Origin: Echinococcus granulosus
Taxonomy: Eukaryota; Platyhelminthes; Cestoda; Cyclophyllidea; Taeniidae
Direction: 5' to 3'
Assembly: GCF_000524195.1 (NCBI RefSeq)
Contig: NW_020170575.1
Coordinates: 10,993-74,992 of the forward strand
DNA: 64,000 nt
Shown here: one piece after another, positions 50,154 through 61,100 of the stretch
Layout of the letters: each line of letters starts with the position of its first letter
How positions within the stretch are numbered: position 1 is the stretch's first letter
Notes under the pieces: model-generated
Seen by the model: only the letters and a program-made list of their open reading frames with translations
Told to the model about the DNA's origin: nothing
Database searches by the model: none
Position numbers and translations under genes: made by a program

Positions 50154-53100
50154 CTACAAAATAGAAGGTCACAATCTTGTTATTTATCGCCCGACCAAAT
50201 ACGAGAATCGAATTGTGTCAACAGACGTTTCACAAATCCAGTTGGATACATACATGCATTTTCTGCCTCCTCAATCTGACTCCATGACAAAGAAAGCTGT
50301 GGGCCAACACTTTTATAGCGTCTTTGGAGATATAAAAAGTGCTTTAGACAAACAGGAATTGATACGTTAAAAATGCTTGCAAGTACCCTATTTAAGTACC
50401 AGTCCACGCACCCTATGATGAAATCTACCAGAAAATAAAAGGGTGTCAAAATGCGATATCATTTTGGGTACAAATGCTCCAACACAGAGGTTTGATTAAG
50501 TCAATGGTCTTTTCCACCAAGGTAATGGACAGAATGAATTTGGTTAAACCCCTAGCTACTTGTCTTTAAGAAAAAATAAGAAGATGAAATGGGTTCAATC
50601 GCATCTGCTATGTATAGATTTCGGAGTTATTTGATTCGATAAAAATACAAAGAGTAGAAGAAAGCAGCTATGGTAAAGTGAAAGCCATAAAGTATGTTCC
50701 ACTTGTTCCGGTAGAATTTCTGATCTACTAAAAGAATAGCGAGCGCTTTAACTTGTAAAAAGTCCCACTTCATTCAACTTACTCATTAGTTGCAGCGGAA
50801 TTGGAAAATTCGTTCATAGAATCTAACACGTTTCCAAAATCATTTTTACTTAACTTCCTTTTGATGATCGAGGTAGAATGATGATCCTGTTTCCCATGGC
50901 AGTAATACATTTTGACAGGTGTGGCAAGATCGTATCTGAATGAGTAAATCGTGGCTGACAAAGTAGCAACCCAGTCCACTCTCATTATTTTATCCCATCT
51001 CATTACGATATGGCGCCAGCTGTAAAAATCACCTGGTTTCCCTAAATGTGACATGACTGTACGTGTAAAGCAACCTGTGCATTTCCAGGTTACTAGCTTT
51101 TCAACGGCAATTACAGTAGAAGCAGAGAAGAAACCCTAATAGTGTAAATCCACTCGTTTTACTTTTGAGAATGTCTCCCAGCTACGAGTAAATCCAAAGT
51201 AAATCAAAAGAGAGTAAAAAAATCCACTGGCTGCTATTTTGATTTCAATTGCCTGAGTTTCACTACGTCCCCTGTGCGTTCTTCGTTGCCAACTTGTCGC
51301 CTACCCAGTTGGTATCTAATTAACCATTTCCAAATATAACATGTTGAAAGTTAATGATTGAAGCCCCCAAAGGATTGTTCTGTTGCACTAGAACAATAAA
51401 GGTTTAAATGGAGAACTCTTAATTTCCTTCTGTCAAGACGTATACGCAGCATTAGAAATAGCCTCAACCTCTAAAGCTGGGCTAAATTCAGTTTACCAAT
51501 CTAGAGTAAAAATTGCAGCCATTAGTAAAATAAACTCATAGCCGAGATAATAAATTGTTCACCACTCATTTCCATTCATCCATAGTTCGATCAACTCCAT
51601 AACTTTTTTATGACAAACTACACCTGCTTTAGTTTTTGTTATGGAAAAGGATAACGAGAGTGATTTAAAGTCGTCACGCATTCTTTAGATGAACATTTTC
51701 TAAACACTCACTCGCATTGTCAGCTTGAATTATTCCATGTTAGCCTTCTAGTAGTACTAAAATTGCAATGACTAAGCCAGTCACAGTCATAGTGAATGCA
51801 CGAATCTCGCCAATTCCTAGATGATCTCGAGGGAAAGAATCAGTAAAGCATCACTTCCTTATGCCACTTTTACCTTTCATTAATATTTCTCTAAAAGTGA
51901 GAAGGTACCATGTCAACTAAGGCTAGATTACAATCCCTTTAAATGATGACTTTGAGAACGGTAGTTTTCTTTCATTTCAGTGAAACAGAGGGATCACAGA
52001 AGCTGGGAGAAGCGAAACTCTTGATAGTTTAATGCTTCTCCGGAGACGATACAAAATTCGGTTTTAAGTGGCCTAGTTATGAGTAAGAAGAAAGTATTCC
52101 GTCAATGCTAAATGCATCCCATCACCCATTTCTTTAGAAATGTCTGGCTTATAGCACAGTGACGATTGATGAATTGAGTACGGCGGTGAAACAAAATTGC
52201 CACACCTAACGATGCGTGGGTAGTGTTCTGCGTACGTAGACTTCGCTTCGGAAAACCACGCCAATTCAAGCTCCAGATGCCATTCATAAAATAGGCTTTT
52301 TCCACGATGTTATGTGGTTATTGAGATAGTGGATTGGAAATAATTTCAATAATATCCTCTTTTTGGTCTTATTTTTTCTAACCGCCTAAGGACATTTATT
52401 AATAAGTGATTTGTTAAGAAAATGACATTAGACAGTAAATGCATCTATTCTGAAGTCATTTACTCCTCGGATATTCCCCTTGAACATGTAAGGGTTCTCC
52501 AGTCCACATACATATCTATCAGCTCGAAAAGTATGCTTCTGATTGCTAATGCAATTGAGGAATTTAGATTAAATGACGGTCTTCAGGAGGTCCCATTACT
52601 TCTGAGCTCTGTGTCATCTCAATTTGCCAAACAGGAAAAAAATTGTCACCAAGGTGACTATCAGAGAAAACTCAAAAAGAAGGAAGATTTACAAGCATTA
52701 CAGATGACCTAAGCTACGTGCTTGTACACTGCCCTCTGACTCCAAGGGAGCGTTGGAAGCATGTGTTGTCTTATTTCATGGATGAGCAGATACTAACAAA
52801 AAATATGAAGAATCAGTAACAGGGAATCTCTCCTCTTCTGTGTCTATAAAATTAAGAAATTATGCATAGTGGATTAGGGAAAATGTGTACGATACGTTAC
52901 AAAATAAATTCTCCTATCCGCCACCCACACTTCCTTTGGAAATTTCCTGCAAGAACCACGCACATACGCATAAAATACAAAAGCAATCGACTCTCAAGAT
53001 GAAGTGAGGATTTTTTAGAAAGCAAAAATCGTTAAATGTGACACATATAGCAAAAGTGACGACAAAATATTATTCTCTTGGAAAAATTAGTAAGACTAAG

Positions 53101-53588
53101 TTATCCGCTATTTTAATGTAAGCTAGAATACCGAAGAAAAACTAGACACAAAAGCCTATCATAATCCAATTCCCTGATCCAGGTTCCGATTTGACTGCCA
53201 CAATTGGCGCCATTTGTAACTAATTGATGGTCCAATTAAGACTCGAGGAAGCTAAGAAGGGAATTTTCCCTTTGAAAAATGAAATGAAACGCATGAAGAA
53301 TTACAAAATCCTTGCTGCTAGCATCAAAACGAAATTACGAGCTTTGAGACGACTATATACTTATTTAAATGCTGTTATCTAGCACATCAAATTATGAAAA
53401 TGTTGCTGGTACAGCTAGTTTATGCAACCCAAGTATGTTATCGCTAGACATTAATAAATATTTGACGAGTAGAAAGTTTGAACGTAGAAGGATTGAAACT
53501 GGAATGAACTATTTCAAAATGCAAAAGCAAAGCCAACCCTGAGGTATTTTATTTTTGTGTATATTTCTGGAGTGAAGCATCTATCTCA
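50154..53588. other. Probable long intron / gene-poor stretch
   Basis: About 3.4 kb of AT-rich DNA between the last certain transporter exon and the candidate tail exon. The plus-strand ORF 52422-52712 (96 codons, with a KRKLKKKEDLQ-like charged end) and minus ORF 50779-51054 lack family similarity. I cannot support a gene here. Confidence 0.4.
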
Positions 53589-53690
53589 CTACCCCTCACA
53601 TATGTCTTTGTACTGACTTGGCTTAAAAATTCGACATTGCGGGGGGGTTAAATCTGAGGAACGAAGTAAAATAAGAAGTGGAAAACGTAC

Positions 53691-55688
53691 AAGGTTGTAT
53701 AAGAGTAGGCCGGTCATGGCGAGGCCGAGGCCGAAGAAAGTCATGCCAGAGACAGGGGTAGCAAAGAAGACGATGGCAGTGAGAATGACGACAAAGCGCT
53801 TCATCACGCTGGCCACTGAGTAGCCCAGTGCCGTGAGGTGATTCAGCATCACAATAGCCACGAGGTTCTGTAAGCAACGCGCCACTCCGTCCAAAAACAA
53901 CAAGTAGGCGACCTTTCTGAACTGGGTCAGCTGAATCAAGACAGAGGTGTTGACTGAAGGTTTCGGGCGTATATGATTCAAGCGTCAATTAATCCGGGTA
54001 AACTTCCAGTCTTTTATGTGACAAGGTCGATGAATTCCGCATAGTAATAAGATCAAAAAGTATCTGTAGTGCTTTGTTTAAAGCATACATTTTTAAATGG
54101 TCAAAAAAGATGAGACAAACCCACTGGAACACTTTAAAGCAAAATGACAATAACGTTTCCTCTTAGGCGTAAAGTTTTAGCAAAATTTTCAAAGCCTTTA
54201 GTCCCACTGGTTTATCCGAATTTAAGCCTCTAGTTTACTTGGTATCAAACCAGGTATACCTAAATATTTGGTCACAAAAGCGTTAATTCTGGTAATGAAT
54301 GCAAGAGAAAAAGGTTAATTAAAATAAAAAAGAACTATACATTATTTAAAGTACAGAGGTTGGTAGCACTATATCTGGCATTTTTCAGAAAATCAAGATG
54401 ATGCGATAGTTCTTAAAACCGAGATAGTCTTAACATCCAGAACAAAAACATCACTATATCATGTAAATTTGTTATAATATTGTATCAATGACGATTGACT
54501 TAATAAGCTAGTGGTGTTGTTAATATTTCGGGAAGCTTCAAAATCCTTCCTAACTTTCTGTGAAAGGAAAACACACATGCAATTAAACTACTCGCGAGTT
54601 CTTAGCATTTAAAGTCTCAACACAATTATGAAACGAATATAAAAAACACTAGGCAAACAATATTACAAAGTTAAACGGATATAAATAATGCAACTACAAC
54701 AAAGATTTACTGACGCCTCCAAAAGACGTTATGTATTCTTCAGAATAATGATGTTTACCAGTTGGGTTCTATCAGTGCAAATCATCCTTCGAAGGTCCAC
54801 AAAAGCCCAAACAGGAAAAATGCAAAAGACACTGGCACTGGCTACAACAAACATAATGTCACTTGCGTGGAGACTTGAAGACGTCAGAACCTATTAGCGA
54901 AGAATTACCTTATGAGTAGATGCATGCACCCACGCAAGTGTATCAAAGTTCACACACTAAATTACCATTTTCATATAAATACTAGAGACAGCGGTGCCCA
55001 TAGCTGATAAAAGACCAATAATTAGCCCTTCTGATGTCAATGACATCTCTGTTTTTGACGCAATCATGACTCCAGAAAGAATAACCAATAGTGCTGTGTA
55101 AGTCTACAAAGGAATAAATGGTACGTGTAATAAATCAAGGCAAAGTTTAAGGTATGATTAGGATGAGTTGTATGCAATTTTGAGCTAACAAAGCATTAGC
55201 TACATCAAGATTAGAGCTCTTAAAAAAGTATACAACGAAGCAGTGGAATTAAATGATGTAGTAAATGGAATTACCTTAAATGAATAGCGCTTTCCGAGAC
55301 AACATGAAGTAGCAACAACAAATATTGGAACTGATGTCTTAACTATTTTATAAGAAAAGAAGTCAGACCTACTTGTATGAATATATGCTGCTGACAACAT
55401 GGCCATCCCAAAATGAAAAAGTGCTATGGAAAGTGCGTTGAGAAAGCCCAAAGTGAAGAAAGCTTTTAACTCTGCTTTCACTTCACCAAATATCTCACGA
55501 AGTGTTGAATAACCAGACACAGTGGACAGGAGGTATCCTAAGACAACTGTGTGCACAAGTTGATTTATGGTTGCCGTTAGCGGGTATCCGAAAACAAGCA
55601 AAAGAGACTTGTTTGTCAGGGTGCTGACCGAAGAAACTGAATACCACAAAATCCAAACAATAAAAATATACGCCTTATCATAGCACAT
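53691..55688 (-). CDS. SLC35E1: SLC35E1-like nucleotide-sugar / triose-phosphate family transporter
   Basis: Multi-pass drug/metabolite-superfamily transporter, probably Golgi or ER. Exons: 55688-55373, 55342-55275, 55103-54966, 54890-54759, 53930-53691 (298 codons), plus an unresolved tail. Conserved features: LWYSVSSVSTLTNKSLL (helix 1, N-K motif), AAYIHTIKTSVPIFVV across the first junction (family Y-A-H-T-V-K-A), LLVILSGVMIASKTEMSL, LHASDIMFVVASASVFCIFP, and GYSVASVMKRFVVI (family S-Y-S-V-A-N-A-T-K-R). Intron 1 is only 30 nt. After YNL the frame is open past the GTACGT donor to a stop at 53589-53591, so an unspliced end (331 aa) is possible; a spliced tail is the alternative. Unlike its neighbours, no acceptor lies beside the ATG, so an upstream exon may exist. 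Confidence 0.85.
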
Positions 55689-55972
55689 GATCCCGGATTT
55701 TAATAAATTTGCGCCTTATTTGAGACCCGATGCGCAAGGTTGAAGCAACGAAAGGCGATCCCAGTGGTTACTACGGTGATCCATGAGTAGATAAACATTA
55801 ACCTGCATAAACACTTACTAAACCATGGGCAATCTGCAATCTATATAAACCCATTAAGCATCTTAAGTCTAGAAAAGTTGCTTACAAAAACATTCACGTT
55901 TGTAAGGTAACCAAAACGCCTGCACATTTACGGTTTTTTGGTTTAAGGTGTGATGTAGATACCAGGGAAAGT
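55689..55972. other. Short upstream region of the SLC35E1-like gene
   Basis: About 280 bp of AT-rich DNA between the transporter start codon and the first degenerate repeat copy. No promoter motif can be assigned. Confidence 0.4.
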
Positions 55973-56158
55973 ATAATACGATGGTTGTTTAACCTCCGAT
56001 TTTAATTAAGAGTAACTTTTCCAACCTGGCTATTGTACGCAGCTGAGCGGTCAGGACTCCGGGCCATGCCAGTAGCTTTAGTGCTTTCCGTATGCTAAAT
56101 AAATATTTTCTGCCCGGGTATTATGTCGCCTAAAGTCTTCAAAAAAGTCTCGGAGCAC
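55973..56158 (+). repeat. Degenerate copy E of the LTR-like repeat
   Basis: Starts TATAATACGATGGTTGTTT and contains CGGGCCATGCCAGTAGC, TTTTCTGCCCGGGTATTATG and AAAGTCTCGGAGCA in family order. Diverged, and shortened in the middle. Confidence 0.6.
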
Positions 56159-56287
56159 CAAGTAAGGCAAGTCAAGCGTTTGTTTAAAAATCAAAAGGAA
56201 ATGTAGTCTATTTTAATGGATTTCGTACAACTTCGCTAATTTTGATTATTCCTGTTGAAAGTATTAGTTAAAATTCCTTTTCACCAC

Positions 56288-56487
56288 CCTTGATTGTAGC
56301 GTCTTGAGACTTTTCCGAAAACGAAAGGAGACATTATACTCTGGCAAAATATACATACTTGGCACAGAGACGGTGTTTGGGCCACTGGCATGATCCAAAG
56401 GCTAGCCCATCTAAAGAAGTACAAAGGCCAAGTCAAAAGTGGATCCCTGCCAACAAGGTGAGATAAACAACCATCGTATCGCATCGA
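56288..56487 (-). repeat. Degenerate inverted copy F of the LTR-like repeat
   Basis: On the minus strand it starts near TGCGATACGATGGTTG and ends AGTCTCAAGACGCTACA. Internal blocks are TCCACTTTTGACTTGGCC, TGGATCATGCCAGTGGCCCA and TTGCCAGAGTATAATGTC. Flanks ATCGA and ATCAA could be an eroded duplication. The 67-codon ORF here is repeat sequence. Confidence 0.6.
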
Positions 56488-56766
56488 TATTATTGCAACT
56501 AAGTCACTTCAAAAAGGGTAAGATTTGTGTCCGTCTGCTTCTCAGATAATTATGTCGCAGCTCAAAAATACAATTTGCTAAGGTACGACGAGGTGATTGC
56601 CAACGTATATACCTGAGCTTTTAGTAAGCATACAGAGCCCCAAATCTTCCTTGTGCTCGAAAGGGGTCATAGTAGTACGCAGAAGGTATACTAGTGGGGT
56701 ATAAATGAGCTGTGGCTACTGTCGTGGCCCGATAGCCATGCCGTCGAGCACGATTTGCTGATCAAG

Positions 56767-56965
56767 TGTAATACTATAGTGGTTTATCCCTCGGTTCTGG
56801 GGAGGCGCCACTTTTGTACTTTAAAGTAGCCCCCTTGTACCTCACTGGGTGGGCTGGCCTTTTGGGCCATGCCAATAGCCCAGACACCTTTTCCGTGCTG
56901 AAAATATGTATTCTGCCTGAGTATTGTGTCTTCTTTCGTCTTCAGGGAGTCTCGTAAACGCTACA
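56767..56965 (+). mobile_element. Solo-LTR-like element, copy D (199 bp)
   Basis: Starts TGTAATACTATAGTGG and ends AAACGCTACA. It is flanked by the perfect 4-bp duplication CAAG (56763-56766 and 56966-56969). It lies 1.2 kb upstream of the ATP9 start codon, in the same orientation. Confidence 0.8.
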
Positions 56966-56969
56966 CAAG

Positions 56970-58168
56970 CGCCGTGTTAAACGAGCTGTCAAGGCATAAG
57001 GAGGTTGATTTTATAACTACCACATAAAATCCGTCCAGATCGCAGCCTACGAGAGGGTCGAAATGGATTGCAATACCTATTGAAGGATCTAAAATAATTT
57101 GTTCACGATACATGTTATCTGATTACATAGATTTTTAAAAAAAACCCATAAGACATGTTTTAAAGATTTTTAAATAGGTAAAACAAATTTTGAAGTTTAA
57201 AATTAGAAAAGCTAGCATTTTTCACTTATTCTGCAATGAAATTTTTCGGGATTCATATGTTGTCGTTGAGAGGGTCTGCTAAGGTGAAAATTATAGTTTG
57301 CTACCACGGTTTTTCAGTATTTCATGCAGATTTTTTAATAGCACAACTATAATGACGAATAACAACTTATTTTAGTTGTAGTGCCTTATCCTAATTGTTT
57401 AAGATAGTCAACTCGCAAGCGAGCATTTAATTTTACCGACTCTCGTTTTGATTGGTGGTATGTTCGTTTTTGGAAAAGCTTTTTTATTCTATTTCAATCC
57501 TTTACCCTAGTTTCGCTAGACCCTACTCATACTAGTTTCCATATTAATTTTCTGTGTCCTGCCTTTTTGGAACCGAATTGGGTGGCCAATTCTCAGTCAG
57601 GTTCTACTTGTTATGTCCTCCCGTTTACTTTGGCAACTGGTAGTGTAGAGCCTTCAAAATTGCATGACTGGTGATTACTAACACTTTGAATGAACTGCAA
57701 CCCCTAAACACATGGCATCGTTGGATTTTCGCACCTATAATCCTAACTGGCTTAGGGTAATAATTTCTCCCGTATAGGTGTATGCGAGAAAATGCAGGGC
57801 TACCGCCGGTCGCGAAATCCGCTTGTTTATGAAATGTAAGCGTATTTAGTGGTTTCACCTTTACCAGGCTTTGCATTTCCGCTTGCTGCTTCTAACTCAT
57901 TTGTTTCTGGGTGTGGATGTAGAAACTCGTAATCATTCACCGGGTCTCCTTTAGATGTAAATAAGGCTATTGTGGTTTATGTTCCTGGTTATGATCATTT
58001 ATAAGGGGTTTTTGGGTCCTGCTGTTCATCCAAATCTTTCATAGAGCAAGTGGTTTGATTCCCAACTCCGAAGAACCTTCTTCGTATCCTCTTTCCTCCA
58101 TGTTTACTTTAGTGTGCCTTACCCAAGTTGTTGTCTAATATATTAGTCTCGTTATTTTATCTAGCACG
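56970..58168. promoter_or_regulatory. Upstream region of the ATP9-type gene
   Basis: About 1.2 kb of AT-rich DNA between repeat copy D and the ATP9 start. It ends in a pyrimidine-rich acceptor (GTTATTTTATCTAG, AG at 58163-58164) 4 nt before the ATG. No core promoter is recognised. Confidence 0.35.
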
Positions 58169-61100
58169 ATGAATTCAGAAAAACAAGAGTATGAAATGGA
58201 TCTTCGAATGCGAGCTAATGGTGGTGGTAGTGGTGAAGGATTCCAGAAACTGCCAACACTATCGCCTCAACCACCGCCCTATACGACCCACCCCTCCTCC
58301 GAGAACCTAAGTTCGAAGTACCTCAACCAGGTGCCCTACTCTTCCGACTTCTTCTCCAGCTACAGCCCTCGATCCCAACTCAAGGGTATATGCGATCTTT
58401 GTGGATATGTAGAAGAGTGAGTCACCGCTCTTTCGTAGCTTTTATGTGGGTTTCTAATTCACAAAAGTCAGATAAATATTTTCGAGTTTTGAACCGTAAT
58501 TAAGGTCACATCTTCGTTTCATTGAACGCCATAATATGTACCTCATTTGTAAGGCTCCTCCATTGGCGATTTCAGTAGATTTTTTATGTCTTTGAGTCAG
58601 AAACAAAGATGGTGTAGTGTGGTTGCGTCTTAGTGAGTAAACTAACCTTTTCATTGTAAAGTGGAGGCTTAACAATGTCTTCTAATGTATGTAAAAGAAG
58701 CATTTAGCCTGAGTCGGTTTCAAGGCTGTTCATATTTGTCTTTTTATGCTTTCTTTGTTATAGTAGCTTTTTCGTAGGTTCATCAGTCTATCAGTCTGCT
58801 TTGACGCTCGAATGATCCTTGAAATCGACAACTTGCGATCGTCTTTAATCACGAATATGCTTTTGTTTTGTTTAGAACGTCTTGCCACTTTCTTCTATCT
58901 GTTATATTCCTGCACTGATAATCGTAACGATAATTTATAGATTGTACTTAGGTCAATTAGAAAACAGGAATGTGTCCGTGCTACATTAAGAAGGCCCCAC
59001 CTTTCCTTGTACTCTGTCACATAGACTTTATTGAAATTTAACTGGGGAAAAGCCGGACGACTTACTACCACGAGTGAAATTCGCTTGCCGGCAATATTTC
59101 GTAAATAATCTGTTCTTAAATCAAAATCAAATAACTTTTTTAGAAATTCAACACTATTCCTATTCTATTCGTACATTTACTTTTTTATTGCTACTTGGTC
59201 TTCTATGTAGTTGTCTAGTTGTAGGAGGTGCCTAATCAAAAGTCGACTGTTTGCTCAGTGATTCTACTATGAATGTTAGAGTTTTTTGGTTTTCTGCTTT
59301 TAGTATTTTTTCGTTGTCATTTTTTTTGCATAACTGCCGCTCTATTTTAACTTAAACTATTGAATGCTAAATTCAAAAGCTAATTTTGTCACGTGGCATA
59401 GAAGGGGCGTTCTCAGATTCCTACCCTGTTCGGGGGTTCCGGAACTCGAGATTTCTCGTGATGGCCGGTGTTTTTTTTGGAGATGTATGTAACGTTGTCT
59501 CATTTCGTTGTTACCTGAGTCCTAAACTAAATGCTTAGGAAAGGTCATCAAAAGCCGATTAAATTCCTTTCGTACTTCCACTGTGAATCCTCGTGGTTTC
59601 AACCCCCTATTTTGGGTGTCTTGCCTACACAAAATCATTTTTCACCAATTTCACCTCCAGAATGTTAAACTCTAAGGTCCTCTATAAAATGCGCAATTTT
59701 TCGTCAGGTGTAATGCTCGAATTCGCCTTCCCTAAATGCGAAGTACGATGTATGGGTAGGTGTGTGCTATCAGAGCTATTTACATCCGGCATCTTATGCT
59801 TATTTACTACAAAATTGATCTCTGTTATAAAGACAAACATCAATACTTCTTACTATGGGAAAAAATCCTGTTACTGAATTTATATAATTTACTTCGATTG
59901 TTAATGCCAATCAGGGCTACTCATATCCTTGCTCTCTTAATTCATCTACAAACCTCCGCTTAGCAGTACTACTGCATCTTTTTCTGCTCAATCTACGTAA
60001 GCATGTGCTAGGCGTATTAACTTTCGTTTTCGAGAAGTACATTCATGCTACTTGTTGTGTCGTTTATGCTTCTTCTCACGTTTAATTACTCTAAAACTAA
60101 AAAAACTGTTTTGATGGCTACACATTGTTGGCTACGATATTTGTGTTTAAATGCTTCGTCACGCTTTTTATGTGACACCTTACACTAGTGAGGCTTCGTA
60201 TGTCTGCGCCATCAGCCATCATAAAATAGGCTCATTGTTCCACAAGGAGGCATTGTTGCTCTTGTAGAGATCGTGTTTTGCCTATCTTTGGTGACCTTAT
60301 TGTAGCGTATGCAAAGATTACCTTTGTTTAAAAAAGTCCCAATTTTATGCGTTTTGCCCCCGCCCACATTCACCCACGTACGTTCAATCAAAGACTATGT
60401 CATCAGTTGGTGTGGTTCAATATCTCATCCCTTATAGTAGGTGAAAGAAAAGCGGTCTGTCTACCAGGCATTTGCTTTGATTTCTCCCCACATTCCGGCA
60501 TTTCCTTTCACCTCATTTTTTACCTCGGAGTTGTTGATGATGAGGGCTACGGCCTGGCAGTGTAATGAGGATAAGTTTCTTTTCTCTCTGCAGTTATATA
60601 CATTCAACTTAGTATCATTCGCACGATTTCCCACAACTTACTTAGAACTTTACCCTGTTTGCGCTACAATTGGGAACGATTACTTTCCATGCGCACTGTA
60701 ATAATTGGCCGGTGAGATTCAAAATCCTAGTGTAGGGCGGAGCCATTCTAGAATTTGAAATGTTGACCCAAAATCGTGGCAATCTAAAAATCCCTCTCTC
60801 TACAGATCTCTTTCATTTATTTCTTTGTGGCACACTTTGAGCCAAAGTTTTGTCTAAATCGATCAAATGCTGCTTGCTAATAGTAGCGAGAGCTGCCTAC
60901 TGGTCCCGCCCATTTCTAGGTTGCCTGGGTGATCTGGTGAACACTTTTTTTCGACCCTGCCATGTTCGGGCATACTGCTGCCTTGTGGGCGTTGAAATTC
61001 CACATGCAAGAGGGGGGCGTTAAGGCGAGGCGAGTTTTTGGATCCTTTGTATTGTATATGGTCGCTAACTTGATTCAACAAACGATATGGTGCGGCTGTT

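Noticed and set aside
50011..50370. 119-codon plus-strand ORF
   Set aside because: No motif or splice context; the minus strand of the same bases holds a better exon candidate at 50153-50076. Low-complexity chance ORF is the simplest reading.
52422..52712. 96-codon plus-strand ORF
   Set aside because: Somewhat protein-like and charged at its end, but AT-rich codons, no family match and no acceptor or poly(A) context that I can defend.
53589..53690. Read-through extension of the last transporter exon as certain coding sequence
   Set aside because: A good GTACGT donor lies directly after the family-conserved LYN segment, so I end the supported exon at 53691 and list the read-through only as an alternative.
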